A stretch of DNA of 64,000 bases from G963422275 sp963422275 (GTDB lineage: Bacteria > Pseudomonadota > Alphaproteobacteria > Rhodobacterales > Rhodobacteraceae), in contig OY729418.1 of the NCBI GenBank assembly GCA_963422275.1, positions 4,278,001 to 4,342,000 of the forward strand, in the 5' to 3' direction. Below are positions 1 to 8,153 of this stretch, in pieces. A program made the translations under genes and the position numbers. The stretch's first letter is position 1. Each line of letters starts with the position of its first letter. The notes beneath the pieces were generated by a model. That model made no database searches. It saw nothing but the letters and a program-made list of their open reading frames with translations, and was not told the origin of the DNA.

Positions 1-285
1 CCCGGGTTAGGAGCAGTATACGTAATCGGTGGTGGTGCAGCGGGGACGATTCGCGCGCTCCGTGAGGACGGGCGCGTCGGACAAGTGACTGTCGCCTGCC
101 ATGAATTGAGCCCTGAAACACGAGATGCCCTGATTGACAGCACCGCCTGCATGGTTATCGACACTCCGATAGATGCGATCGCTGAAACCGCTGTCCGCAA
201 TTTGTCCGAACTTCGCTCCAACGACAGGCAACGGGCAAAATCCGAGATCCTTCCGTTTCGAATATTTCTTTCGGAAAACATCTAG
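1..285 (+). CDS. LacI-type transcriptional regulator, C-terminal part (cut by window start)
   Basis: The open frame runs from base 1 without a start codon and ends at TAG 283-285, giving about 94 residues. It resembles the C-terminal ligand-binding part of the complete LacI-type regulator encoded on the opposite strand just downstream. Both have a GG(G)xxG-xxRAL block followed by a stretch reading DxxIDAIAETA here and MTLAARMA there, and both end near a (I/F)xIxxxEN motif. It probably senses a sugar or sugar acid and controls nearby catabolic genes, but the DNA-binding half lies outside the window. Its stop codon lies inside the CTAG target of an IS remnant, so the insertion did not shorten the protein. 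Family assignment is fairly safe; the ligand is unknown. Confidence 0.6.
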   Translation, partial: PGLGAVYVIGGGAAGTIRALREDGRVGQVTVACHELSPETRDALIDSTACMVIDTPIDAIAETAVRNLSELRSNDRQRAKSEILPFRIFLSENI

Positions 286-955
286 GGAATCTCTGAATAC
301 AGCCTGATATGTGGGCGTGGCATTATGTCTCCGGCGCGCCTGTTGTCTTGCGCCACGCCTTTTTTCGGTGGATCGCGACATGCAGCGCCTTCAGCAATTG
401 GCCGTTGCAAGCCTTGAATATGACCGCAAGACGCGCCGCGAGATTTTTCCGGAGCGGATGGACGACCCGATCCCCTAGGCGCGCCTGGAGGCCGGCATTG
501 CGCCGGTCTGTCCCAAGGACGGCGGCAAGGGGCGACAGCCGCATCCGCTGTCGGCGACGCTACGCGTGCACTGCGTTCAGCTGTTCTGCAATCCGGCGAT
601 GGAGGAACTGCTCTGCGAGGCCGAGAGCGTCCGGCTCCTTGCCGGGGCGAGGCTGGAGAAGGTTCCGAACTTGACGGCGATCCCGACCTCAGCCGCTGGC
701 TGGAGAGGAACGCGCAGCGGCTTGCGCCGCTTCCAGACTTCTCGAATCTGATGATTGCCCAGTCGCACTTGTCGTGACAGGAGAGAAGTGTGTCCGGAAT
801 TTGCCGGGGCCGGCGCTGCGGGAGCTGAATCGGAGGCAATTCCACCCCAAAACGTGCATTTGGGGGTTCCGTACCACAGAAAACCGACCAGCGCTGCCGG
901 GAAGAGCAATTCCCGCAGCCACAGCCCCCAAAACCCCAAATCAGAGGTTCCCTAG
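282..955 (+). mobile_element. Degenerate IS5-group insertion element (internally deleted)
   Basis: Both ends carry the inverted repeat CTAGGGAA(T/C)CTCTGA and its complement, as in the complete element at 14705-15931. The transposase start is visible around residues MQRLQQLAVASLEYD (from about base 380), but the frame meets a stop at about 477 and continues only in pieces. The middle is deleted: the sequence jumps from the N-terminal third to a short C-terminal piece near 740-770. The 3' non-coding tail matches the complete copy in outline. It is about 674 bp against about 1227 bp for the full copy. Probably immobile by itself, although its terminal repeats could still be recognised by a transposase from the other copy. 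Confidence 0.85.
380..775 (+). pseudogene. IS5-family transposase remnant
   Basis: The start (MQRLQQL-ASLEYDRK, then REIF-ERMD) matches the transposase encoded on the minus strand at 14885-15832. A nonsense codon follows the stretch RMDDPIP at about 477. Downstream the frame gives pieces equivalent to GGKGRQPxPLS, RVHCVQLF, and then EAESVRLLAGxxLEKVPN. After about 700 the next recognisable piece is the C-terminal ERNAQRLAPLPDFSNLMIAQSHLS. The catalytic DDE region between them is missing, so it cannot make an active enzyme. Confidence 0.8.
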
Positions 956-956
956 A

Positions 957-2009
957 TCATGTGGATTCACTGCCAAAGCGATTTCCGAGGTTTTCTTTGG
1001 TCATGATCTCGATTGGCAGGCGAGCCATGCTGATTGATTCCGATCTGGATTGCACGACAAGCGACGCAATTGCCATACGCGCGGCAAGTGTCATGTCCTG
1101 ATGAACGACTGCATCCATCACGCCGTTGATCAGGTATTCGCGTGTTCGAACCGTAAGGTTGTGACCGATGAACGTCATCTTTCTAGCCAGCTGGAGCTTC
1201 TCCAGAGCACGGGCGATACCCCAATTCCCCCCGCCCACGTTGTAGATCCCAACAATCCCTGGCTCGTGCTTCAAAAGAGATTCGACAAGCCTGCAGTTGC
1301 TCGACGCGTCGTCGCGGCCGACGAGAGGATATGCAAACGTGAGCCGGGGAAACTCCGAACGGATTATTCCTATAAACCCCGTCTCGCGCTCCTCATGACA
1401 TCGATAGAGGTTCCCTGCCCCGACAACAGCTATTTTCCCTAGCCTTTCCGTAATGCGGCCCATCAGGAACCCAGCTGTGCGGCCAGCTGCCCGATTTTCC
1501 ATTCCCACGTATTGCTCAGGGTCAAGTCCGTCAATTCCGGACATTAGACATACGATCGGCACTCCGCGCGACTTTATCCGTTCCACCGCGTCGCAAACCC
1601 GAGGATGGTCCAGTGCCTGAAACGCGACGCCATCCCTTCCTCTGGAAAGAGTTTCCCCAAGCTTGGCCGCAAGCGCTGACGGGCTCATCTTCTCCACGAT
1701 CTCCAGCCTGACGTCCACACCAGAGGTGTGGCCAAACCGCAAGCATTCACGCCCCAAGTGACTCGTGGATGATCCCGCATTTGCAGGAAGTATCACGTTG
1801 AACTGAAGTCGGGCACGCTGTCGAAGCTGACCTCTAACTCCATGATTCGCCTTGAGGGCGGCTATCGCTTCCCTGACACGGAGTTCCATGGACTTGGAAA
1901 CGCCGCCACGTCCATGCAACACTCTGTCGACAGTCGCCGTGCCGACCTCAGCGCGCGCGGCAATGTCTGCAATTCGCGCTCCGTGTGTAAACTCCCTGCC
2001 TGTGTCCAT
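957..2009 (-). CDS. LacI-family transcriptional regulator
   Basis: A 350-residue protein of normal length for LacI/GalR repressors. Residues about 11-32 form the helix-turn-helix (IADIAARAEVGTATVDRVLHG), followed by the hinge and a type-1 periplasmic-binding-protein-like domain, which in this family binds a sugar or related effector. It is transcribed divergently from the TRAP transporter gene dctP, and the 157-bp space between them holds a perfect 14-bp palindrome, a likely operator. This places it as the local regulator of the TRAP and sugar-acid operon and possibly of itself. Its stop codon lies one base beyond the IS remnant. The effector is unknown. Confidence 0.9.
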   Translation of the reverse strand: MDTGREFTHGARIADIAARAEVGTATVDRVLHGRGGVSKSMELRVREAIAALKANHGVRGQLRQRARLQFNVILPANAGSSTSHLGRECLRFGHTSGVDVRLEIVEKMSPSALAAKLGETLSRGRDGVAFQALDHPRVCDAVERIKSRGVPIVCLMSGIDGLDPEQYVGMENRAAGRTAGFLMGRITERLGKIAVVGAGNLYRCHEERETGFIGIIRSEFPRLTFAYPLVGRDDASSNCRLVESLLKHEPGIVGIYNVGGGNWGIARALEKLQLARKMTFIGHNLTVRTREYLINGVMDAVVHQDMTLAARMAIASLVVQSRSESISMARLPIEIMTKENLGNRFGSEST

Positions 2010-2046
2010 TGCACAACGACCGCCCTAAATCGCTTCCGAGAACTAA

Positions 2047-2060
2047 ATTGATGCATCAAT
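2047..2060. promoter_or_regulatory. Perfect palindrome, candidate LacI-type operator
   Basis: ATTGATGCATCAAT is a perfect 14-bp palindrome between the divergent lacI-type gene and dctP. LacI-family operators are short palindromes with a central CG or similar core; this one has a GC core. A second imperfect inverted repeat (GATTG-N7-CAATC, 2070-2086) follows. Operator function is inferred from symmetry and position. Confidence 0.5.
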
Positions 2061-2166
2061 AGCGATTTTGATTGCTCCGGTCAATCGGAGTCACTATGTC
2101 GCGTGCATCGAGCAAATGCGAGGTAGGCTAAATGGCATCTCTGAAAAGGAAAACACGGAGGTATAG

Positions 2167-3189
2167 ATGAAAACCTGTTCCAAACTTCTGCTTGGCACTG
2201 CCGCTGCTGCGGTGTTTGCCGCTTCGTCGGCATTGGCCGCCGACCACAAACTGCGCATACAGACGCACTTTTCCGCGAACTCCACGCCAGGTGAGTTGAT
2301 CAACCAATTCATTGACGACGTGGAGGCCATGTCCAACGGATCTCTGGAAATTCAGATGCACTTCAACGCCGAGGTTGTTGCGCAAAACGAGACGCTTGGT
2401 GCGGTTTCCCAAGGCATCCTCGACTGCGACATGACGGGCGCGTCCGGAAATGTCGGCAAAGATGTCGGCTTCCAGTTTGCCGGGGATATAATGGGTGGCT
2501 ACGACACGCCGTACCAGTTTCTCGCCTGGTTCCATCATGGCGGCGGACGCGAGGTCGTGCAAACCCATCTGTATGACCCGCTCAATGTCCATCTGGTCGG
2601 GCTGTGGCTTCAAGGGCATGAGTCACTTTCGTCCATTCGCCCCCTCGAGAATTTCGACAGTCTGAAGGACTGGAAATTCCGCTCGCCTCCTGGCCTTGAA
2701 ACGGAGATTTTCGCCTCGTTCGGCGCCAAGCCGATCGTGATGGACTTCGGCGAGGTTCCGAATGCCCTCCGCACTGGAATCGTTGACGGCGCCGACGCTT
2801 CCACACTGAACACAAACGAGAATCTCGGGCTGTTCGACATCGCTACCCATGCGACCTATCCCGGTTTCCATTCGATGCCCACGGAAACGCTTTCCTGCAA
2901 CAAGGACGCTTGGAACACGTTGCCGGCTCACATTCAGCGAATCGTCGAAGTGGCGCTCTACCGCACTGCCCTGAACTTGGCCGTCCTCACCGAAATCAAG
3001 GACAAGGAGGCCGCCACCCGCTTGGCGTCGCAAGGTGTGACTCTTTGGGACTGGTCAACTGAGGACCGCAAGGCCTTCCGTGAATTTGCTCGCGGACGTT
3101 GGGATGACTGGAAGTCGCGTTCTCCGGCTGCTACCGCGATTGTAGACAGCCACGTCGCGTTCATGAAATCGTTGGGCTTGGTTGACTAA
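2167..3189 (+). CDS. dctP: TRAP transporter substrate-binding protein DctP
   Basis: Encodes the periplasmic solute receptor of a tripartite ATP-independent periplasmic (TRAP) system, which hands an organic acid to the DctQM membrane unit for sodium-coupled uptake. The 340-residue product has a clear signal peptide (positive start, hydrophobic run, probable cut after SALA at about residue 24). The family's carboxylate-binding arginine is probably R172 in the KFRSPPG segment. A strong Shine-Dalgarno GGAGGT sits five bases before ATG 2167. It is the first gene of the sugar-acid cluster, and a hairpin separates it from dctQ, as is common for genes whose receptor must be made in excess. Substrate not determinable from sequence; neighbours suggest a sugar acid. 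Confidence 0.93.
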   Translation: MKTCSKLLLGTAAAAVFAASSALAADHKLRIQTHFSANSTPGELINQFIDDVEAMSNGSLEIQMHFNAEVVAQNETLGAVSQGILDCDMTGASGNVGKDVGFQFAGDIMGGYDTPYQFLAWFHHGGGREVVQTHLYDPLNVHLVGLWLQGHESLSSIRPLENFDSLKDWKFRSPPGLETEIFASFGAKPIVMDFGEVPNALRTGIVDGADASTLNTNENLGLFDIATHATYPGFHSMPTETLSCNKDAWNTLPAHIQRIVEVALYRTALNLAVLTEIKDKEAATRLASQGVTLWDWSTEDRKAFREFARGRWDDWKSRSPAATAIVDSHVAFMKSLGLVD

Positions 3190-3204
3190 GCACAGCTGTT
3201 GAGT

Positions 3205-3236
3205 TTGCGTCAGGCGGGTAACACCGCCCGGCGCAA
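3205..3236 (+). terminator. Stem-loop between dctP and dctQ
   Basis: The arms TTGCGTCAGGCGG and CCGCCCGGCGCAA can pair along about 13 positions with one mismatch and one G-U pair, around a loop of about six bases (GTAACA). No T-run follows, so it is not a standard intrinsic terminator. Its place directly after the binding-protein gene suggests partial termination or protection of the dctP message from 3' decay, which would lower expression of the membrane subunits. Confidence 0.6.
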
Positions 3237-3290
3237 GCTAAAAGCTCGCACCACTGCAGGTTCTGGGCAGCAAAGGCGGACAGGCACGCC

Positions 3291-3887
3291 ATGAACGAGG
3301 AAACAAAGCGCATAATCGCCGCGTCCAGCGTGCCGCGCGGCGTTCTAATCTGGCTGACTGCGGCACCCGACAATGAGTCGGTCTCGTTTATTGACAGGAT
3401 CACAACCCCAATCTCCAGAACAGTGATGGCACTTATAGTGGTCGCTGTGGCCGTCACGTTTTTTGAAGTGGTCTCCAGATATGTGTTTCGGAGCCCGACG
3501 CTATGGGCGAACGAACTGACGCTATGGACCGGAAGCGTCATCTTTCTCATTGCAGGCGTTTTCGCAATGCAACGAAGATCCCACATCCGCATCACTGCCG
3601 TGTACGACCTGTTGCCCAGGAGGTTGCAGGTGGCCTGCGACTTCATTTCCACATTAGTCGTCGCGGCCTATGCAACGATGATGATTTACGCAAGTTTCAA
3701 CATCGCGCTCAAGACCTTTCTGTCTTGGGAACGGTTCGGGACATTCTGGAATCCACCGATCCCTGCCACCATCAAGCCGCTTGTGCTAATCGCCACGTTG
3801 CTGATCACGATACAGGCGATCAACAATTTCATATTGGACCTCAAGCGGACGAGCCCTGACACCAGTTTCGACGAGTTCAAGCCGTAA
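3291..3887 (+). CDS. dctQ: TRAP transporter small permease DctQ
   Basis: A 198-residue membrane protein with four hydrophobic segments at about residues 42-62, 75-92, 110-130 and 158-178, the layout of the DctQ family. It forms the small inner-membrane subunit that pairs with DctM. The N-terminal region of about 35 residues before the first segment is rather long, so an internal start is possible. The TAA stop overlaps the ATG of dctM (TAATG), implying translational coupling and a fixed subunit ratio. Confidence 0.88.
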   Translation: MNEETKRIIAASSVPRGVLIWLTAAPDNESVSFIDRITTPISRTVMALIVVAVAVTFFEVVSRYVFRSPTLWANELTLWTGSVIFLIAGVFAMQRRSHIRITAVYDLLPRRLQVACDFISTLVVAAYATMMIYASFNIALKTFLSWERFGTFWNPPIPATIKPLVLIATLLITIQAINNFILDLKRTSPDTSFDEFKP

Positions 3888-5374
3888 TGGATATCGGCAC
3901 GCTCTCGCTTCTTCTGCTGGTTGGAATCTTCGCTCTTCTGGTGATGGGTGTTCCGCTCGGTTTCGCGACCGGGCTACTCGGCGCCTTGATCATTTTCAGC
4001 AACTTCGGCGTGCCAGGTCTCGGTCTGGTCATGCAGAGAGTCTACGACCTCGCGATCACATATGCGATCATCGCGGTGCCACTGTTCATCGTTATGGCCT
4101 CGCTTCTGGAACGAAGCGGAATCGCAAAAGACATGTACGATGCCTTGAACAGGGTTATCGGAAGAATTCGGGGTGGGGTCGCGATTGTAACAACCGTCAT
4201 GGCCGTGATCATGGCTGCAATGTCCGGCATAATCGGAGGTGAAATCGTACTTCTGGGACTTGTCGCCCTGCCCCAAATGTTGCGGCTCGGATACGACAAG
4301 CATCTTGCCATCGGAACGATTTGCGCTGGCGGTTCGCTGGGAACAATGATCCCTCCGTCCGTGGTGCTGATAATCTTCGGATTGATTACTGAGACGTCCA
4401 TTACCGCGCTTTTCACGGCTGCATTCATCCCGGGGATCATGCTTGCCTCGACTTACATCGGATACATCGTCGTCAAAACCAGCTTGAACCCGGCTCTTGC
4501 CCCCATGCAAACGGATATCACCGTTGCAGGAGACGCCTTGGCGATGTCGAACGTCGCCCCTAAATGGTCTGAAATGGCTTATTGCCTGTTTCCGGTTCTC
4601 GTCGGCCTGATAGCGGTCGCCTACGCAAGGGTTCAAGGGTTCGGAGGAATCGAGCAAGTAGCGTTTTTCATTTTCGCAAGCTCTGCGACTGGCTTGATTC
4701 TCGTGTATTTTCTGCGAGCGGATAACCGTCATGCGATTGCGAAAGGGTTGCTTCCCCCGCTGATCATCGTGGACCTAGTGCTCGGGTCGATTTACGGAGG
4801 CGTGACTGGAATAACGGAAGCTGCTTCAATGGGTGTGGTGGCCACGCTTGTTCTCATCACGATCCGCAACGAGCTCGGATTGGTTATGGTGCTTGAAAGC
4901 CTCGAACAGACCTTCAAGTCGGTCGGAACCATTCTCTGGGTCACGTTTGGCGCCACCGTCCTCGCTGGTGCATACAGCCTGTCAGGTGGAAACAAGTACG
5001 TGGCCGACTTGATCTTCGGTCTGGAGATAGCCCCGATCGGGATCATCTTGGTGATGATGCTGATTTTCCTTATTTTGGGAATGTTCATGGATTGGATCGG
5101 GATTGTTCTCCTGACCATGCCGGTATTCATGCCAATTGTGATAAAGCTGGGTTACGACCCGATTTGGTTCGGCATCCTGTTCTGCGTCAACATGCAGGTT
5201 GCGTTCCTGACCCCGCCATTCGGGTCCGCTGCATTCTATCTGAAGAGTGTAACGCCGCCCGAGATTGATCTTGTGACAATCTATCGATCGTTTGGGCCAT
5301 TTATTGTCTTGCAGTTGGCGGTGTTGGCGCTTCTAGTCGCGTTTCCTGAAATCTCGCTGTTTCTGGTGCGGTAG
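3887..5374 (+). CDS. dctM: TRAP transporter large permease DctM
   Basis: A 495-residue, highly hydrophobic protein with about 12 or more membrane segments. It is the transport channel of the TRAP system, of the ion transporter superfamily, and uses the sodium gradient. The segment GGSLGTMIPPSVVLIIFG near residues 145-165 is a typical DctM signature, and a related GFMDW/PP pattern occurs near residues 400-450 (FMDWIG, LTPPFG). Somewhat longer than the usual 425-430 residues: a hydrophilic insert with extra membrane segments lies near residues 210-300, as in the larger DctM subgroup. Coupled by overlap to dctQ. Confidence 0.92.
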   Translation: MDIGTLSLLLLVGIFALLVMGVPLGFATGLLGALIIFSNFGVPGLGLVMQRVYDLAITYAIIAVPLFIVMASLLERSGIAKDMYDALNRVIGRIRGGVAIVTTVMAVIMAAMSGIIGGEIVLLGLVALPQMLRLGYDKHLAIGTICAGGSLGTMIPPSVVLIIFGLITETSITALFTAAFIPGIMLASTYIGYIVVKTSLNPALAPMQTDITVAGDALAMSNVAPKWSEMAYCLFPVLVGLIAVAYARVQGFGGIEQVAFFIFASSATGLILVYFLRADNRHAIAKGLLPPLIIVDLVLGSIYGGVTGITEAASMGVVATLVLITIRNELGLVMVLESLEQTFKSVGTILWVTFGATVLAGAYSLSGGNKYVADLIFGLEIAPIGIILVMMLIFLILGMFMDWIGIVLLTMPVFMPIVIKLGYDPIWFGILFCVNMQVAFLTPPFGSAAFYLKSVTPPEIDLVTIYRSFGPFIVLQLAVLALLVAFPEISLFLVR

Positions 5375-5434
5375 ACGACAACCGCAGGGAGCGAAAGGTG
5401 TTCATCCTGAACCCGCCCTATTCAAGGAGATCAA

Positions 5435-6343
5435 ATGATCAAGCGTGTTGGAGTCGTCGGGCTAGGCGACATGGGTTCGGGACTTGCCAGAAATCTCATC
5501 AAGAATGGCTTCGATACCCTTGGCTTCGACCTGGTCGAAACGAGAATGAAGGCCTTCGAGGGTATGGGTGGCCATCCAATGAACTCCGCGGGCGCCACGG
5601 GCAGAGGTGCGTTCGCGGTCTTTGTCATGGTCATGAATGGGGCCCAGGCAAAATCGGTAATCTTCGAGGATGACGGACTGTCAAGCACGATGAACGCAGG
5701 CACTGCAATTATCATGACCGCGACCGTTGCTCCAGCCGAGGCGCGAGAGATCGCGTCTGAGCTTGCATCCACTGGGATCCACTTGATCGACTGCCCGGTC
5801 AGCGGCGGATTCCCGGGTGCCCAGAGCGGTCAGTTATCGATGATGGCATCCGCGCCGAGTTCCGTGATCGAAGAATTCCGTCCGTTTCTGGACGCAGTGA
5901 GCAAGACCGTATACATTGTCGGGGAAGAGCCTGGAATGGGACAAACTGTCAAAGCCTGCCTGCAATCGCTCATTGGATCCATCTTCACTGCCACTTTCGA
6001 GGCCACTGCGCTCGCCGCGAGAGCCGGTGTGGACGCCAATGCGCTGTGCGAAGTGATCTCCAATTCCAGTGCCGGATGCGGCGCGGCGCGAACGGCGCTT
6101 GAGAACATCGTGAATGGTCAATTCGAGAACACGGGAAGCCACATCAAAACAATGTACAAGGACATGACCATATCGATGGATCTTGCGCGCGAGCTGGGCG
6201 TGCCCTTGTTCACAGCCGCCACCGCAATGCAACTCTTCCAGGCCGGACGAACGAAGTATCCTAACGGGGACAACTGGGCAGTAACCCGGGTGCTGGAGGA
6301 AATTGTGGACGCCAAACTAAGGCGGAGAGACACGGTTTCATGA
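5435..6343 (+). CDS. NAD(P)-dependent beta-hydroxyacid dehydrogenase, LtnD-like
   Basis: A 302-residue member of the 3-hydroxyisobutyrate / L-threonate dehydrogenase family. The Rossmann motif GLGDMG is at residues 9-14; Asp32 after strand 2 points to NAD rather than NADP. The substrate motif DCPVSGG is at 119-125 and the catalytic lysine is K173 in GQTVKAC. LtnD-type enzymes oxidise the C2 or C3 hydroxyl of a four-carbon sugar acid. Here the neighbouring isomerase also resembles the threonate pathway, but the DUF1537 kinase of that pathway is absent. A good ribosome site AAGGAG precedes ATG 5435. The stop overlaps the next gene's ATG (ATGA). Confidence 0.85.
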   Translation: MIKRVGVVGLGDMGSGLARNLIKNGFDTLGFDLVETRMKAFEGMGGHPMNSAGATGRGAFAVFVMVMNGAQAKSVIFEDDGLSSTMNAGTAIIMTATVAPAEAREIASELASTGIHLIDCPVSGGFPGAQSGQLSMMASAPSSVIEEFRPFLDAVSKTVYIVGEEPGMGQTVKACLQSLIGSIFTATFEATALAARAGVDANALCEVISNSSAGCGAARTALENIVNGQFENTGSHIKTMYKDMTISMDLARELGVPLFTAATAMQLFQAGRTKYPNGDNWAVTRVLEEIVDAKLRRRDTVS

Positions 6344-7227
6344 AACTCGGGGTGATCTGCGACGGAATCAGCCGTGATCTGGATCATGCGCTGTCAGTGA
6401 TGGATGAATTCGGCTTGGACTACGCCGAACTTCAATTTGTCTGGGACAAGGAAATCGGTGACCATGATGACTCCGAGGTGCAGTTGATCAAGGAACTGCT
6501 GCACCGACACGAGAAATCCGTGTCGTGCCTATCACGGCACCTGTTCGCGGGCACAACTGCCAAGAACAAGCCAGGCGACGCGCTGCACAGGATTCACATG
6601 GAGTACCTGAGATGCCTGATTGACCTGGCACACAATCTCCAGTGCCCATTCGTCCGCATAATGAACCCCAAAAAAGAGACCATTGTCTGGGGCGAGAACG
6701 GGGCGGAAATCTGGAACGTTGCCAAGGGCGCATGGAACGCCACTTTGGACATGATCGCGCCGGCTGTCGACTTGGCGCGAGCTGAAGGAATGGGGTTGGC
6801 GGTCGAAACGGGCAACGGACTCATGACTAACTCAAACTACATGGCACGCAAGCTCATTGACGACTTGGACGCGAAAGACACGCTGAAGGTGCTTTGGGAT
6901 CCAGCCAACTGCCTTTGGTGCCACGAAACCGCCTATCCGGATGCTTACAACGAAATCAGGGAAGGATACCTCGGACACGTTCACATAAAGGACGCCATTG
7001 CCGACACGCCGCGCTCGACTCTCAAGGTTCGCGAAATCGGCTGCGGGCAGCTCGGCAACCTGTTTCAACCTATGGCCGATGCCATGCGTGCCGACGGTTA
7101 CGACGGAGTCATCTCCTTCGAAAGCGTTTATCACTTGGGCGACGGCGACTTCGAGACCGGTTTCAGGAACTGCGTCGGAAAGTTCAAGGAGATCTTTGGC
7201 GATACAGTCCTAGGTTCGGCCAAATGA
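6340..7227 (+). CDS. TIM-barrel sugar isomerase/epimerase (AP endonuclease family 2 fold)
   Basis: A 295-residue xylose-isomerase-like TIM-barrel protein. Expected divalent-metal ligands are visible: E156 (AVETGN), D187 (LWDPAN), the H213/H215 pair (GHVHIKD) and E261 (SFES). In sugar-acid pathways such enzymes interconvert 2-keto and 3-keto acids, as OtnI does for 2-oxotetronate. Overlaps the genes on both sides by four bases (ATGA), so it is translated as part of one unit with the dehydrogenase before it and the PanB-like gene after it. The exact substrate cannot be read from sequence. Confidence 0.82.
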   Translation: MKLGVICDGISRDLDHALSVMDEFGLDYAELQFVWDKEIGDHDDSEVQLIKELLHRHEKSVSCLSRHLFAGTTAKNKPGDALHRIHMEYLRCLIDLAHNLQCPFVRIMNPKKETIVWGENGAEIWNVAKGAWNATLDMIAPAVDLARAEGMGLAVETGNGLMTNSNYMARKLIDDLDAKDTLKVLWDPANCLWCHETAYPDAYNEIREGYLGHVHIKDAIADTPRSTLKVREIGCGQLGNLFQPMADAMRADGYDGVISFESVYHLGDGDFETGFRNCVGKFKEIFGDTVLGSAK

Positions 7228-8051
7228 AACGAGTCTACACTTGGTCGGCCAAGCCTGCCGAACGAACGGTAACGGTCGCGGAGCTGCAAGCTCAAAAGGG
7301 CACCAGAAAATGGACGCAGGTGACCGCCAACTCGAGGGTTGAGGCAGAAGCCGCCTCAGAAGCGGGCCTGGACATGATAATTTGCAACTCCGCCAATGCA
7401 GACGCTGTCAGGTCGGCCAACACTCCCCAGTTTCTGACGGCCGCAGTGGGACTTCCCGACTTTCCAACCGAAGTCGATATCATGCGCGAGGCGTTTCGCG
7501 CGCTCTCGCTTGGTGCCGATGCCGTCATGACAGCAAGAAGCATGAGCATCGTCGAGGCTTTGGCGCGGGAGGAAATACCCGTGATGGGCCACCTTGGTCT
7601 CGTTCCGAGAAAATCCACGTGGACAAGCGGGCTTCGGGCAATCGGCAAGACCGGACAGGAGGCGTACGAACTGTATCAACGGTTCAAGCGCCTTGAAGAA
7701 GCTGGCGGGGTCTTGGTTGAGGCGGAGGTCATTCCCGGGCCGGTGATGGCGGAAATCTCCCGAAGGTCTTCGCTCATCACTGTCTCGCTCGGCTCCGGGC
7801 CTGGAGGTGACGTGAACTACCTGTTCATGGAGGACATCTGCGGGGGCAACGCCAATCCTCCCCGGCATGCCCGGGCGTTCGGAAATCTTCTCGCGTTGCG
7901 GAAGGAAATCGATCAGGAGCGAGTTTCTGCACTGAAAAAATTTCACGCTATGGTAGAACAAGGACACTTTCCAGCGGATGAGGAAACCGTTCCAATAGAC
8001 GAGCGGGAATTCGACTTGTTCCGGGAACTCATCGAGAAACGCGAGGTCTAG
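7224..8051 (+). CDS. PanB-superfamily (ketopantoate hydroxymethyltransferase-like) enzyme with altered metal site
   Basis: A 275-residue protein. The stretch IPVMGHLGLVP (118-128) matches VPVCGHLGLTP of E. coli PanB, and EAEVIP (166-171) matches its LECVP, keeping the catalytic glutamate as E168; the C-terminal GDVNYLFMEDICG also aligns. By my hand alignment the PanB metal ligands are not conserved: D45 corresponds to N55, D84 to G76 and E114 to A104, and K112 to M102. It is therefore unlikely to be the pantothenate enzyme. In this operon it may be an aldolase or lyase acting on a 2-keto acid in the sugar-acid route. That role is inference. Confidence 0.75.
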   Translation: MKRVYTWSAKPAERTVTVAELQAQKGTRKWTQVTANSRVEAEAASEAGLDMIICNSANADAVRSANTPQFLTAAVGLPDFPTEVDIMREAFRALSLGADAVMTARSMSIVEALAREEIPVMGHLGLVPRKSTWTSGLRAIGKTGQEAYELYQRFKRLEEAGGVLVEAEVIPGPVMAEISRRSSLITVSLGSGPGGDVNYLFMEDICGGNANPPRHARAFGNLLALRKEIDQERVSALKKFHAMVEQGHFPADEETVPIDEREFDLFRELIEKREV

Positions 8052-8150
8052 ATGTTCGAAGCAGCAAATTGGAACCCGCCTGCCGATGGCGACGATCTTT
8101 GCCTAGCCCGCGATGCATTTGCGGCGCCTCTACCAATGCCGAGAGACTGA
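8052..8150 (+). CDS. Possible 32-residue small ORF between panB-like and ilvD-like genes
   Basis: ATG follows immediately after the TAG of the upstream gene and the frame ends TGA three bases before the ATG of the dehydratase gene. The peptide starts MFEAANWNPP and ends APLPMPRD. It may be a short protein, a coupling spacer keeping ribosomes on the message, or chance. No family recognised. Confidence 0.3.
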   Translation: MFEAANWNPPADGDDLCLARDAFAAPLPMPRD

Positions 8151-8153
8151 CAG

